64,000 nucleotides of DNA from Cryomorpha ignava (GCF_010686655.1 NZ_JAAGVY010000003.1:1-64000), one strand, 5' to 3'. Shown: positions 27,053 through 36,125, counted from the stretch's first letter. Program-made: numbers and translations. The notes: a model not told the origin generated them from the sequence alone.

Positions 27053-28363
27053 TTACCCCAATCTATTCCGCATCAAAAATACATCCCAATATTTCTCCTT
27101 TGTCATCTCATCCCAATGAATCTCGTAATAGCGGTATTGATAGGTTTGAACTTGACAAACTACTAGGAGCAAAAAAGTCAGCGAAAGCAGAGCAATACGC
27201 CATTTTTTAGATTTGGCTTCCGCCAATAAAACGGCAAACAAAATCATAAAAAGCGGAATGTATTCCACATAAACCCGCGAAGAAAAACTACCGCCGTAAT
27301 ACCACATCCACCAGGAAGAAAAAACGTAAGTAATTATGACAAAAAATATGAGCCAGCTAAGTACTGCAAACTTCCTTTTGTTGAAAAAGGGAATCAGACC
27401 AAACATGGCGAGCAAATACATAGGTGTATAAAGAAATAGCCCTTTTTTATAACTGAAAAGAATATCAATGAAATGCGGATCTAAAAAATTAAATCCTTCT
27501 TCCTGATAAGAATAAACAATAAGTTGGCCGGTAGAGATTTTGTAAATAATAAGCTGGATGGAAACTATAATCACAAAAATAGCCGCGCTAAAAATGAGAT
27601 TTTTATAATGAATGATAGCAAATTTCAATCCTTCTTTAACTGATTTTAAGCTGCCTGCCAAAAATGGCCAGCTCAAGATTATCAGCAAATTGACTGGGCG
27701 TATTAGCACTATTATTCCAAGCAACAGTGCAAGAACAGGCAGCGATTTTGCTTTTGGCGTATTGAAATACCGCTTGGTGAAATAAATAAATGCCGAGATA
27801 AACCCAAAACTGAAAACATGCGAAAGTCCGGTGTCAACCACGGTATAGACGAATAAATTTGTGGCAAAAACCGCTGCTACAAGTGTTGCCGAAATGGCCC
27901 ATCGCGGTATGGCGTATGCGATAAGCGTTTTGCGCAGATAAAACAATCCCAAGAACAGGTAAAAAAGCGCCGCGATATTGATAAAAATCATGTAGTATTT
28001 TGAGTAGCCGTCTGCATCGCCATTGGTTGCAATCGTGAGGGAATGAGCCATCACGAAAAAGGGCAATTCGGCTACAGCCGTACCGCTGTAATACTTATTG
28101 ATAAGTTGACCGGTTCCGGAGTTGGCTCTGTAATCGTAATACCTGTTTGGGTTGTAATATTTCTCTTTTTCAATGTGGTCGAAAAACCCAAAATTTAAAT
28201 CGTGATAAATAAAAACGGCAGGTAAATAGGCATAGTAGCCTTTTCCATCGGCTTCTACAATGCCTTTCCAACGCTCTTTGCCCCAGTTTATATTTGATGA
28301 AATGGCCGTCATCAATACCATGATGGCAATGAGGGTTATTTTTGAAATGTCGACTTTTTTCAT
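27053..28363 (-). CDS. Polytopic membrane protein, GT-C-like
   Basis: A 436-residue protein with about ten to eleven hydrophobic segments. After the first helix it has an extracytoplasmic loop with KGIVEADGKGYYAYLPA, whose acidic residues recall the Asp/Glu motif in the first loop of GT-C glycosyltransferases (lipid-linked sugar donors). The loop FSYKKGLFLYTPMYLL and the SSWWMWYYGGSFSSR segment are typical of a Bacteroidota family of unknown substrate. A transferase role is an inference. It stands alone between aroA and decayed toxin-antitoxin genes. Confidence 0.7.
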   Translation of the reverse strand: MKKVDISKITLIAIMVLMTAISSNINWGKERWKGIVEADGKGYYAYLPAVFIYHDLNFGFFDHIEKEKYYNPNRYYDYRANSGTGQLINKYYSGTAVAELPFFVMAHSLTIATNGDADGYSKYYMIFINIAALFYLFLGLFYLRKTLIAYAIPRWAISATLVAAVFATNLFVYTVVDTGLSHVFSFGFISAFIYFTKRYFNTPKAKSLPVLALLLGIIVLIRPVNLLIILSWPFLAGSLKSVKEGLKFAIIHYKNLIFSAAIFVIIVSIQLIIYKISTGQLIVYSYQEEGFNFLDPHFIDILFSYKKGLFLYTPMYLLAMFGLIPFFNKRKFAVLSWLIFFVIITYVFSSWWMWYYGGSFSSRVYVEYIPLFMILFAVLLAEAKSKKWRIALLSLTFLLLVVCQVQTYQYRYYEIHWDEMTKEKYWDVFLMRNRLG

Positions 28364-28600
28364 TTAGAGAAAATAAATTTGTTGGAATGGCAGAGCTTTA
28401 AAATTTTACGCTTTTTAAACGCTCCAATATTGACTCCCTCCGGCCGAAAGGCATCAAGATTTTGCGCAAAGTTCGCAAAGAAATATACATTTTATATGCA
28501 ATCAATTGTTTGGTATTTTAGTTTACGCTCCATCTATGTTGTGGTAAGTGATGCGAAAAGTTTTAGTTTATAGAAATAGATTAGTTAGAATCGATTTGAA

Positions 28601-28896
28601 CTAGGCTTGAGGTCTTTTGTCTGGGTCTTGTTGGCTCTGGAAACATGAGAGGATTTTGATGGTGCGTTGTTCTCATTTATGACGAAGTAAAGAGCGTAAG
28701 GGAAGCCCTTTAGTTTTAAGGCTCGAATGTTTTTATATCTGATTCTGAAATAAGGATTTACTTTTAAGGTGTTGTAAGCCGCTTTTGTTTGGGCTATAAA
28801 TTTTAAGGGAGCATCAACACTATTCTCTGCATAATATTCCACAGCTTCATCTATTTCTATTTGAGCTTAGGGCGAAATGGTTAATTCAAATCCCAT
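28601..28896 (-). pseudogene. Decayed RelE/ParE-family toxin
   Basis: From ATG at 28896 the frame reads MGFELTISP, then TAA, then AQIEIDEAVEYYAENS in the same frame. The middle (FIAQTKAAYNTLKVNPYF, then RIRYKNIRALKLKGFPYALY) is a standard ParE-like fold. Near residue 75 the frame is lost: the family's C-terminal part (TIKILSCFQSQQDPDKRP) continues in another frame to a TAG at 28601-28603. One nonsense mutation plus one frameshift make it inactive. Its start overlaps the antitoxin's stop codon region, as in a normal toxin-antitoxin operon. Confidence 0.8.
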
Positions 28897-29122
28897 ATTT
28901 TTTATTGAGCTCTTTCAGAGATTCGTCAGCTGAAAGATGTGTGCTTTCGTCTTCTTGAAGGCGAGCGTCTAAAATAGTTTTCATTTCAGTTGTAAGCTCC
29001 AGATCACCATCGCTTTCCTCCACAATGATTGTAATAGGTTTTGATTTAAAAGTGGCTTTAATTGCGTCAAGTATGTCTGTGTTTACATCTTGTGCCGATG
29101 CTAAATGTTAAGTAGTATACAT
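28886..29122 (-). pseudogene. Decayed antitoxin of the RelE/ParE pair
   Basis: From ATG at 29122 the frame reads MYTT, TAA, then HLASAQDVNTDILDAIKATF, the PITIIVEESDGDLELTTEM segment and LKELNKKYGI to TGA. This resembles Bacteroidota antitoxins that precede ParE-like toxins, with a stop at codon 5. No ATG follows before the middle of the gene, so full-length product is unlikely unless a rare start is used. The last codons overlap the toxin ATG (28894-28896), the usual arrangement. Confidence 0.72.
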
Positions 29123-29393
29123 TGTCGTTTATTTTATTGGTTATAAAGATAACGAATTTTTGCATGGTCAAAGTTGAGACCATATTCCGCATCAAAAATA
29201 GAAACAATTGATTTTGGTAGTATTGACGTGCATACGTTTTTTTCATTTGGTCGATAGTTGATCAGAATAACTCCTATCCGCTCGATTTATTCATCTGATA
29301 GAGATGAGAAAAGCCAAGATTTTGTCATCTTTCTTTTCGAATTAAAACCAGACTTAGTATGAAAACTAAGACCACATATTATGACTCACAGAA

Positions 29394-29602
29394 ATGAAGG
29401 AGATAACACTCATAATACCAGAGAAGAATCTGGAATTTTTCATGGAGTTCGTTAAGCAATTAGGTATTGAAGTAACTGATGAAATTGAGATATCAGAAGA
29501 GCATAAAGCTATAGTTAGAGAAAGAATTAGAACGTCTAAACTGAAGATATGGTTTCTTGGAAAGAAGCCCATACCCGTTTGTCATTTAAAGATAAACCGT
29601 AA
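29394..29602 (+). pseudogene. Decayed antitoxin, second module
   Basis: MKEITLIIPEKNLEFFMEFV and VKQLGIEVTDEIEISEEHKA match a common Bacteroidota antitoxin type. After RTSK the frame shifts. Adding one A to the AAA run near 29545 would restore TEDMVSWKEAHTRLSFKDKP followed by TAA at 29600-29602, which is the expected C-terminus. As it stands the frame runs into an unrelated tail ending at 29606. A single-base loss in a short A run is the simplest reading. Confidence 0.75.
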
Positions 29603-29683
29603 ATAAAGGCATTTGAGTTAATATTAGATGAGTTAATATTAGACCCAAGAGCTATTCGCGATGTTCAGGCAGTATTGTCTTGA
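29603..29683 (+). pseudogene. Truncated RelE/ParE toxin remnant
   Basis: Directly after the antitoxin the frame reads FELILDELILDPRAIRDVQA and ends at TGA (29681-29683). ELILDPRAIRDVQ is the usual start of toxins paired with this antitoxin type. The segment contains an exact in-frame 15-bp tandem duplication with one difference (29615-29629 and 29630-29644). There is no ATG, and the rest of the toxin (about 80 residues) is absent. Confidence 0.65.
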
Positions 29684-29745
29684 CCGACTCTTAAAAGTTT
29701 CAGATTGCACCGGCACATTTCCAAGCATCGTAATAAATCTTTACC

Positions 29746-31854
29746 CTAAAACTTAAAGAGAAACTGGGCTTTAATCTCAGATTTAGTATTGCCATTTATC
29801 AATTCCTTGCTACTGCCAATTTCATTTCTGTCGGTATAATAATATTGCGCCCAGCGGAGCCAGAAATCAATATTGCGACCAATGTCGTACTTTATCATTG
29901 CGTAAACCCGTGTACCTCGGCCGCTATAGGCAGGAATCGAGAAGAAATACCGCACATCGTTTTCGTAGGCATAAATCCGCGAATCGTAGGTGTCGGTATC
30001 AAACAAAGCGTAGCGGAATGTAAACTTTAAAGGGAGCTTTTTAAAGTCGTAGCTAACATCCTGATAAACCATAAATCCGCGCGATACGGGCTCTGCACCG
30101 CGCTTGTATTCCGAAAACTCAACCCGGGATCTGAACTGAATATTGCGGGCAGCACTATAGCTAAAGTTTAAACGGAGATTGCGCCTCGGGTTGAGTACAA
30201 TATTATCCAACCCTTCCACATCTTCGCGTGTATTGATTTGCTTTTCTCGATCGCGATAGCGAATGTAAACTCCAAATCTACTGCTCGGTTGATAATCAAG
30301 CTGGGCTAAAAAATCGTATCCCGATGAGGGTGCATCAACCTGGTACCGCAGCCACGGAAATTTAAACTGATCGAAATAGGCATTGAATTTCCATTTTTTA
30401 AACGGCCGGAATTCAATGCCCAGATACACACCCGATTCGTTTTCTACAGACGACCCTTCACCAAAACCAACAGAAGCCACAGGCTGAAAGTCGGTGTCGT
30501 AATGCCGCTGGGTAATGTTTACGCTAAGCCGCGGATTCATGTTTATGTTCACTCCGTTCATGGTAGCCAAGCCACCATTTTCACTGCGCGAGGTTTCACC
30601 AAAAAAGAAAAAGTTGCGAAACTTATAACTGTAATCGCCACCGATAATTGTGTTTTCGCTTCCGCTAAAGCGGAATTTGCTATACTCTTTAATGTCTCGA
30701 TTTATGGCGCCGTCAAGCTCCATGCGTGCGGCAGTAACTCCCAGATGCAGCCTTTCATGGTCAAAAGAAATATTCCCGCCATAATGCTGTTGAAAAATGG
30801 AGTTTTTGCTTCTTACCTCAGATGCTGTTCTGTGGTAGCCACTTTCCTGAAACGAAGAAACCAGCACTTCAGGTTCGCTAAAATCAAGGGTATCTTGCTC
30901 TTGTTCTAAAAGGTTTCCGTCTATCTCTTTGCCCGAATAGAATACAGAAACATCAAACTTGCCAAGCCCAACAGTTGCAGCACCGCCGCGCAAAAACAAA
31001 TTTTCGTTTATAGAAGTGTATGCGCCAATACCGCGTCCGCGCTGGGCGGTGCTTACTGTAAATGAGCTTTTTCTATTAAAGCCGAGCCCCGACCAAAAGG
31101 TGAGTCCCTGCCCAAATTGCGCCTGATAGTCGCCAAGAGATAAGGCCTTTACGACGCCAAAATCACTCAAGTGTAAATGCGCTGAATAAAAGTCGAATCC
31201 GTTTTTCTGGCTTCCATTAAAAAATTCTTCGCCATTGTCTTTCTCTGCGGTAATTCCAAAGCTTATTCTGTCGTCATAGCGATAGCGGTAGCGAGTGTAA
31301 ACCTTATCGGCCGAACCCAGATATCGTGCATTTTCGCTTTTTTCCCATTCTTCGGGTGTGGCATCGGTGTAGCCGTATTGCTCTTCGAGTATGCGTTGAT
31401 ACCGCACCACCCATTCGTTTTTACCGTATTTGAGCATTTTCTCCAGGGTGATCTTTCGGTTTGCCGTTTCAGGGCTTACCATCACAAAGGGCTCTATAAG
31501 ATCGGCGGTATAAACGTCCCATCCATTTATTTGCGGAAGCTCAAATATGGAAAATAAATTCCCGTATTCAAGGCGGTATTCCATAAATTCGCCTATCTGA
31601 TAATTCGATAAAAAGCCTAGACTGTAAAGATCGTCAGCGGTAGCCGAATTCAAATTTAGCGGAAAATCGATATACACTGACAGTTTTTCAAAAAGCGTAT
31701 TGTAATCCAGATTTTCATCTTCCGAGGTTTCGGCAATTTGCTCAATGCGCTGCTCAATAATCAGTGCTCTGTCCATAGCATCATTTACACCTTCCTGGGC
31801 TTTCGCCGAAAGGCAAAATAAAAAGGCAAACGCTATCCAGACTAAATTTTTCAT
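29746..31854 (-). CDS. Outer-membrane protein with N-terminal helix-hairpin-helix region
   Basis: A 702-residue exported protein. After the signal peptide (cleavage near AKAQ, residue 19), residues about 50-125 carry a ComEA-like helix-hairpin-helix repeat: PLNLNSATADDLYSLGFLS, then GNLFSIFELPQINGW. The remaining 550 residues are rich in amphipathic strands with aromatic ends and finish in AQFLFKF, typical of an outer-membrane beta-barrel. The function of this widespread Bacteroidota family is not known. Its start overlaps the stop of the PorV-like gene by 4 bases (ATGA). Confidence 0.8.
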   Translation of the reverse strand: MKNLVWIAFAFLFCLSAKAQEGVNDAMDRALIIEQRIEQIAETSEDENLDYNTLFEKLSVYIDFPLNLNSATADDLYSLGFLSNYQIGEFMEYRLEYGNLFSIFELPQINGWDVYTADLIEPFVMVSPETANRKITLEKMLKYGKNEWVVRYQRILEEQYGYTDATPEEWEKSENARYLGSADKVYTRYRYRYDDRISFGITAEKDNGEEFFNGSQKNGFDFYSAHLHLSDFGVVKALSLGDYQAQFGQGLTFWSGLGFNRKSSFTVSTAQRGRGIGAYTSINENLFLRGGAATVGLGKFDVSVFYSGKEIDGNLLEQEQDTLDFSEPEVLVSSFQESGYHRTASEVRSKNSIFQQHYGGNISFDHERLHLGVTAARMELDGAINRDIKEYSKFRFSGSENTIIGGDYSYKFRNFFFFGETSRSENGGLATMNGVNINMNPRLSVNITQRHYDTDFQPVASVGFGEGSSVENESGVYLGIEFRPFKKWKFNAYFDQFKFPWLRYQVDAPSSGYDFLAQLDYQPSSRFGVYIRYRDREKQINTREDVEGLDNIVLNPRRNLRLNFSYSAARNIQFRSRVEFSEYKRGAEPVSRGFMVYQDVSYDFKKLPLKFTFRYALFDTDTYDSRIYAYENDVRYFFSIPAYSGRGTRVYAMIKYDIGRNIDFWLRWAQYYYTDRNEIGSSKELINGNTKSEIKAQFLFKF

Positions 31855-32669
31855 TTTTTGCCTGGTGCGTAAGTAAGTGCGATCTGCGGTGAATAGCCGA
31901 GCGCGCTGTGGTAAGTGGTAGATAGATCGAGTTTAAAGGCGTCGAAATTTAAGCCAAACCCAAAAGCTAAAAGGCCGGGATTGCTCGATACACCGATGCG
32001 AAGGAATAAAATGTCGGCCGGCTGATACTCCATGCCCGCTCTAAAAATGGGATTCATATCAATATCTTTTTCCACTTCGCCGGTCGCCAGCAGGTCTTCG
32101 CTTATTTGGTAGCCCGCGCCAAAACGAATTACGGTAGGAATGCGTTCATCGTCAAAATCGTTTAAACTAGTGCGTGTTGGGTTTGAGATATGCGCTGCAA
32201 GACTCACATTATCTGACACTTGCAGTCTAAATCCAACATCGGCAGTTATAGCGCCTTTACTGCCATACCCATCGGCATCAATCCGCAAGGTGTGATAATT
32301 TAGCTGGACTCCAACGGCAAATTTTTCTGAAAGCTTCATTCCGTAAGCCAGTCCTACCCTGCCCTCGTTGTATGCCGAATAGCCAAAATTGGTATAGCTT
32401 ACGCCAATAGCTCCATTGCCTAGGGGAATGGCGCCGGCAAATCCGGCGTAAGCAAAATTGCTGATCAGAAATTTATTTTCGTAAAAAATTGACGCTGTAG
32501 GGCCTTGAATATATCCCAGGCCGGCCTGATTGTGGTAGATACTCCAAATATCGGTAAAGGTTAAACCCGCGTTTGCCATCGCTGCCGATCGCGCTCCGGG
32601 TGGGTCGTTTTCGCCACCGGCGTAGCTTAGCAGCGGTAGGCAAATAAGTAAAATGGTTATGAGTCGCAC
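31851..32669 (-). CDS. PorV/PorQ-like outer-membrane beta-barrel protein
   Basis: A 272-residue barrel protein. A short signal peptide (MRLITILLICLPLLSYA) precedes the GARSAAMANAGLTFTDIWS and NQAGLGYI segments, which are the N-terminal hallmark of PorV/PorQ-like and FadL-related proteins. In T9SS bacteria such proteins can take part in handing off secreted cargo, but most members are unassigned. The start is GTG at 32669, there being no ATG near the signal peptide. ATGA coupling to the next gene suggests a joint role. Confidence 0.8.
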   Translation of the reverse strand: MRLITILLICLPLLSYAGGENDPPGARSAAMANAGLTFTDIWSIYHNQAGLGYIQGPTASIFYENKFLISNFAYAGFAGAIPLGNGAIGVSYTNFGYSAYNEGRVGLAYGMKLSEKFAVGVQLNYHTLRIDADGYGSKGAITADVGFRLQVSDNVSLAAHISNPTRTSLNDFDDERIPTVIRFGAGYQISEDLLATGEVEKDIDMNPIFRAGMEYQPADILFLRIGVSSNPGLLAFGFGLNFDAFKLDLSTTYHSALGYSPQIALTYAPGKK

Positions 32670-32744
32670 TAAAAATGATTTGTCGCAAAGTACAAATCAT
32701 TCTTAAATTTTTGATTTAAATCACAAATTTCGCTTTTGCGGATA

Positions 32745-33002
32745 TTATTTCAGCTCATTTGTAGATTTTTCCGGAGCAGTTTTGCGAGATCTAAAATAAT
32801 CGAAAATAGTGAAAATGAGCAGTAAGAAAGGGAAGCTGTGCATTACCAAATCAAACCAATCGATAGCCTGCATACCCACCGCTCCATCAAGTAGCCACCG
32901 CCACTTTTGAAAAAGGTGCGGCTCGGGTGTAAACGGCGCCAGGCCAAGTGTAGCACTGAAAAGCAATGCAAAAAGGATATTCTGAATTTTCTTATTTTTC
33001 AA
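32745..33002 (-). CDS. Small membrane protein
   Basis: An 85-residue protein with two hydrophobic segments (residues 7-22 and 50-68) separated by TPEPHLFQKWRWLLDGAVGM. This arrangement matches small proteins often labelled RND transporter without basis; function is unknown. The start is TTG at 33002, overlapping the end of the desaturase-like gene by 11 bases, so it is probably translated with it. Confidence 0.68.
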   Translation of the reverse strand: MKNKKIQNILFALLFSATLGLAPFTPEPHLFQKWRWLLDGAVGMQAIDWFDLVMHSFPFLLLIFTIFDYFRSRKTAPEKSTNELK

Positions 33003-33918
33003 CTGGCTGCATTTTAGATTTCAGATTTTGACTTTTTGGTGGTTTTGCAAAGCCATGGGTTATCTGCCCCACAAATTTATGCGGAAATTCTTCATCGCCG
33101 TGAAATCCGATTTCAATATCTTTCCCCGAATAAGGTACGTAGGCAGTTCCAAAAATATAGTCCCATAAGCTCAGCGACAAGCCGTAATTCATACCATACC
33201 TATGCGAGTCGGGCAGGTTATAGGCATGATGCCACATATGCATGTCGGGGTTGTTGAAAATGTATTTCAATGGTCCTATTTTTACTCTGAAATTGGCGTG
33301 ATTCCAGTGGCCTACTGCGATGGCAAACATGTGAACGATAAAGAAATCGTCTATTCCAAAACCGATCATTGCCAGTGGGATATAGGCTATTCCTTTGTAA
33401 AGTACGCTTTCCATCCAGTGAAAACGCAGGTGTGCCGCAAAGCCCATTTCCTTAACAGAATGATGCACTTTGTGAAACTCCCACAAGGCTGGAACGTGGT
33501 GTAGCAGGCGGTGAATCCACCACTCTATAAAATCTTTTGCGACAAAAAGTGTAAGCAGCTGCACCCATACCGGCCATGATGATACCTCAAGTGAAACAAG
33601 ATTGGTAATGCCCAGCTGCGCGAGAAAATTATTGAATAGATTGACACCTATTTCGCTCAATCCTGCAAAAATAATCAGCGAGAAAACAAAGAAATTGAAA
33701 AACATGTAGAAGGCGTCGAGCCAAAAATCACCCCTGAATTTGGGTTGGTTTTTTCGCCATGGTCTGAGCCATTCTAAAACCAGAAAAAACAGAGATATGG
33801 CAATGAGGTAGTAGAAATAATTTCCCCACAGCCCTTCCTGAAAGGTTATTTGCCGCCAGAGCCACAGGCCGTAGTTCTTTGTAGCTTCCCAAAATATTTG
33901 AATATATTCCATGATCAT
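32992..33918 (-). CDS. Sterol desaturase / fatty acid hydroxylase family protein
   Basis: Integral-membrane di-iron oxygenase family. The 308-residue protein has four or more membrane helices and the histidine clusters expected for two irons: HRLLHH, then HKVHHS, then GHWNHANF, then HMWHHAYNLPDSH. The substrate (fatty acid, carotenoid or sterol-like lipid) cannot be told. The start could be ATG 33918 or the second ATG at 33912. A -7 box lies only 8 bases upstream. The small membrane protein gene is coupled downstream. Confidence 0.88.
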   Translation of the reverse strand: MIMEYIQIFWEATKNYGLWLWRQITFQEGLWGNYFYYLIAISLFFLVLEWLRPWRKNQPKFRGDFWLDAFYMFFNFFVFSLIIFAGLSEIGVNLFNNFLAQLGITNLVSLEVSSWPVWVQLLTLFVAKDFIEWWIHRLLHHVPALWEFHKVHHSVKEMGFAAHLRFHWMESVLYKGIAYIPLAMIGFGIDDFFIVHMFAIAVGHWNHANFRVKIGPLKYIFNNPDMHMWHHAYNLPDSHRYGMNYGLSLSLWDYIFGTAYVPYSGKDIEIGFHGDEEFPHKFVGQITHGFAKPPKSQNLKSKMQPVEK

Positions 33919-33926
33919 AACTGGTG

Positions 33927-33934
33927 CAAAGATA
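33927..33934 (-). promoter_or_regulatory. -7 promoter box of the desaturase-like gene
   Basis: Minus-strand TATCTTTG, an exact TAnnTTTG match. It ends 8 bases before ATG 33918, so the transcript would start at or just before that codon, or translation starts at the second ATG (33912). Confidence 0.4.
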
Positions 33935-34043
33935 CAATGACTAGAATGCTTCTCGTGTGAGTCAAATCACAATACTTGTTTTTTGGGGAATGTGTCGGTT
34001 ATGGTTTTTTTTGGCACAATTAAATTAATGCAAATACGTATCA

Positions 34044-34059
34044 CGTACCTAAAGGCACG
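34044..34059. repeat. REP-like hairpin, left
   Basis: CGTACCTAAAGGCACG forms a 6-bp stem (one G-T pair) with a TAAA loop. Its arms are the inverse of the hairpin at 34538-34553. The pair bracket the tandem repeat array. Confidence 0.65.
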
Positions 34060-34195
34060 TTATGTTCGGAATGAATCGTTTTTGGCTACCGATATTAAGG
34101 CTACCGATATTAAGTCCCTAACGCGACAGTGTCGAAAATTCATCCATCTCCGTCGTTCCTCTATAGAAATTCGTGATTTAAATTAAAAATGCCGA

Positions 34196-34499
34196 AATTT
34201 ATCCATGCATTTTCGTCCCGTTAGGGACAAAATATGGGATGATATAATTTATCCATCCATTGACGTCCCGTTAGGGATAAAATATGGGATGATACAATTT
34301 ATCCATCCGTATTCGTCACCGTTCGGGATAAAATATGGGATGATATAATTTATCCATCCGTATTCGTCACCGTTCGGGATAAAATATGGGATGATACAAT
34401 TTATCCATCCGTATTCGTCACCGTTCGGGATAAAATATGGGATGATATAATTTATCCATCCATTGACGTCCCGTTAGGGACGAAATATTGGTAGATGAC
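34196..34499. repeat. Tandem array of six 50-51 bp units with hairpins
   Basis: Units begin with AATTTATCCAT at 34196, 34246, 34296, 34347, 34398 and 34449, so the period is 50, 50, 51, 51 and 51 bases. Each carries a small hairpin, GTCCCGTTAGGGAC in the outer units and CACCGTTCGGGAT in the inner ones, followed by AAAATATGGGATGATA. There are no unique spacers, so this is not a CRISPR array. It lies just upstream of a REP-associated transposase remnant, as REP families usually do. Confidence 0.9.
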
Positions 34500-34537
34500 A
34501 AAATATGGGTAGCTCCTAGAATTTATAAACGAACCGG

Positions 34538-34553
34538 CGTGCCGTGAGGTACG
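34538..34553. repeat. REP-like hairpin, right
   Basis: CGTGCCGTGAGGTACG, with a GTGA loop, is the inverted counterpart of 34044-34059. It ends 18 bases before the transposase remnant ATG. Confidence 0.65.
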
Positions 34554-34571
34554 CAATATGAAACATTATTA

Positions 34572-35033
34572 ATGGCAAATACCTACACACAAATTCATAT
34601 CCAAACCGTTTTTGCGGTGCGGAACAGACAGAGTCTCATTCAGAGAGATTGGCAAGACGAACTCTATAAATATATTACTGGAATTATTCAGAACCACAGC
34701 CATAAAATTTAACAAATTAACGGCATGTCTGATCATATCCATATTCTCTTCGGAATGCGTCCCACACAATCTATCTCGGATCTCTTAAAACAGGTGAAAC
34801 ATGATTCATCTGTATGGATAAATGATGAAGGTTTCGCGAATGGAAAATTCTCGTGGCAATCGGGTTATGGTGCATTTTCATATTCAAAACGTGATGTTCC
34901 GAATGTGATAAGATACAACAAAAATCAAAATGAACATCATAAAGCGATATCCTTTACAGATGAATATTTGAAATTGCTGCAAGAATTTGAAATGGAATAT
35001 GACAATCGTTACATATTGAAATCGGTGATGTAA
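34572..35033 (+). pseudogene. REP-associated tyrosine (Y1/HUH) transposase, nonsense mutation
   Basis: From ATG 34572 the frame reads MANTYTQIHIQTVFAVRNRQ through NHSHKI, then TAA (near 34709), then QINGMSDHIHILFGMRPTQS to the natural stop at 35033, all in one frame of 154 codons. DHIHILFG holds the HUH metal-binding pair, and YGAFSYSKRDV follows where the catalytic Tyr lies. A single TTA-to-TAA change would explain the break. An ATG after the stop could start a 102-residue C-terminal piece, but that lacks the first strands. Neighbouring hairpin repeats are its likely substrate family. Confidence 0.85.
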
Positions 35034-35240
35034 ACATGGATCATTCCGTATTTCAACAATTTTGGGTCAAAATCATTTTCTTATAGTATATGGTGTTGGT
35101 TACCATCATTAATTTCCAGTTTGCTTGAGTTTTTCTTGCATCACGTATTCTAAGTTTACATTTCATATCGACAAGCTACGATTAAAGTCGTTGTACTTCT
35201 CGCATTTCAAACTATGAGAATAATCATTTAACTTTACCTG

Positions 35241-36125
35241 ATGGCAGAAGGAATAAAAGAGTATCTGAATAAGGTTATTCAGGGCGATTGTCTGGATGTG
35301 ATGAAAAGTTTTCCGGACAAGTCGATCGATATGATTCTCTGCGATTTGCCCTATGGCACAACCCAGAATAAATGGGATTCGGTAATAGATCTCAAAAAGC
35401 TTTGGAATGAGTATGAAAGAATAATAAAGGACAATGGTGCCATTGCTTTAACTGCGCAAGGTATTTTTACCGCCCGACTTATTTTGAGCAACGAAAAATT
35501 ATTCAAATACAAGGTGGTTTGGATAAAGTCTAAATCCACAAATTTTCTAAATGCCAAAAAGCAACCTCTTAGAAAACATGAAGATATTTGTGTTTTTTAT
35601 AAAAATCCGCCGACATACAATCCGCAAATGACTCCAGGGGAAGCTTACGATAAAGGAGTGAGAAAAGCCCAGAACACCGGGAGTTACGGCTTGTTTGAAC
35701 CCAGCCACGTAAAAAGCAAAGGTAAGAGATATCCCAATGACATCGTTTTTTATGAAAACCAGCCCGTTGATGATTTTGTATATGTAAAAACAGCCGAGAG
35801 TGAAGGCCCGGTATTGCATCCAACCCAAAAGCCGATTGCGCTAGGCAGGTATTTGATAAGAACCTACACAAATCCGGGCGATGTAATACTAGACAATGCC
35901 AGTGGCAGCGGTAGTTTTTTATTGTCAGCGATACTTGAAAACAGAGGTTTTATCGGAATTGAAAAAAATAAAAATGGCGAGCTGCACCGAATAAAGAAAA
36001 TGGATTTCATCAAAATCACTTCAGATAGGATTGAGCAAATACTGGAGCGAGATGAAGTTGAAGAGTCACGGCGAGCGCTATTTGCTAAGCCGATTTTTGA
36101 TAATCATACTTTCGTTTTACGATGA
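35241..36125 (+). CDS. DNA methyltransferase, beta-class N6-adenine/N4-cytosine type
   Basis: Methylates a specific DNA sequence using S-adenosylmethionine. The 294-residue protein has catalytic motif IV DLPYG (residues 35-39) first and the SAM-binding motif ILDNASGSGSF (about 214-224) later, the order of the beta class. The target-recognition region lies between. LHPTQKPIALGRYLIRTYT is the usual motif before motif I. No restriction endonuclease gene is adjacent, so it is an orphan methylase or a relic of a restriction system. It sits between a dead transposase and a broken toxin-antitoxin pair. Confidence 0.88.
   Translation: MAEGIKEYLNKVIQGDCLDVMKSFPDKSIDMILCDLPYGTTQNKWDSVIDLKKLWNEYERIIKDNGAIALTAQGIFTARLILSNEKLFKYKVVWIKSKSTNFLNAKKQPLRKHEDICVFYKNPPTYNPQMTPGEAYDKGVRKAQNTGSYGLFEPSHVKSKGKRYPNDIVFYENQPVDDFVYVKTAESEGPVLHPTQKPIALGRYLIRTYTNPGDVILDNASGSGSFLLSAILENRGFIGIEKNKNGELHRIKKMDFIKITSDRIEQILERDEVEESRRALFAKPIFDNHTFVLR

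Noticed and set aside
34196-34499. Possible CRISPR array
   Set aside because: The 50-51 bp units are repeated end to end with only small changes and no unique spacers, there is no cas gene, and a REP-type transposase remnant is adjacent.
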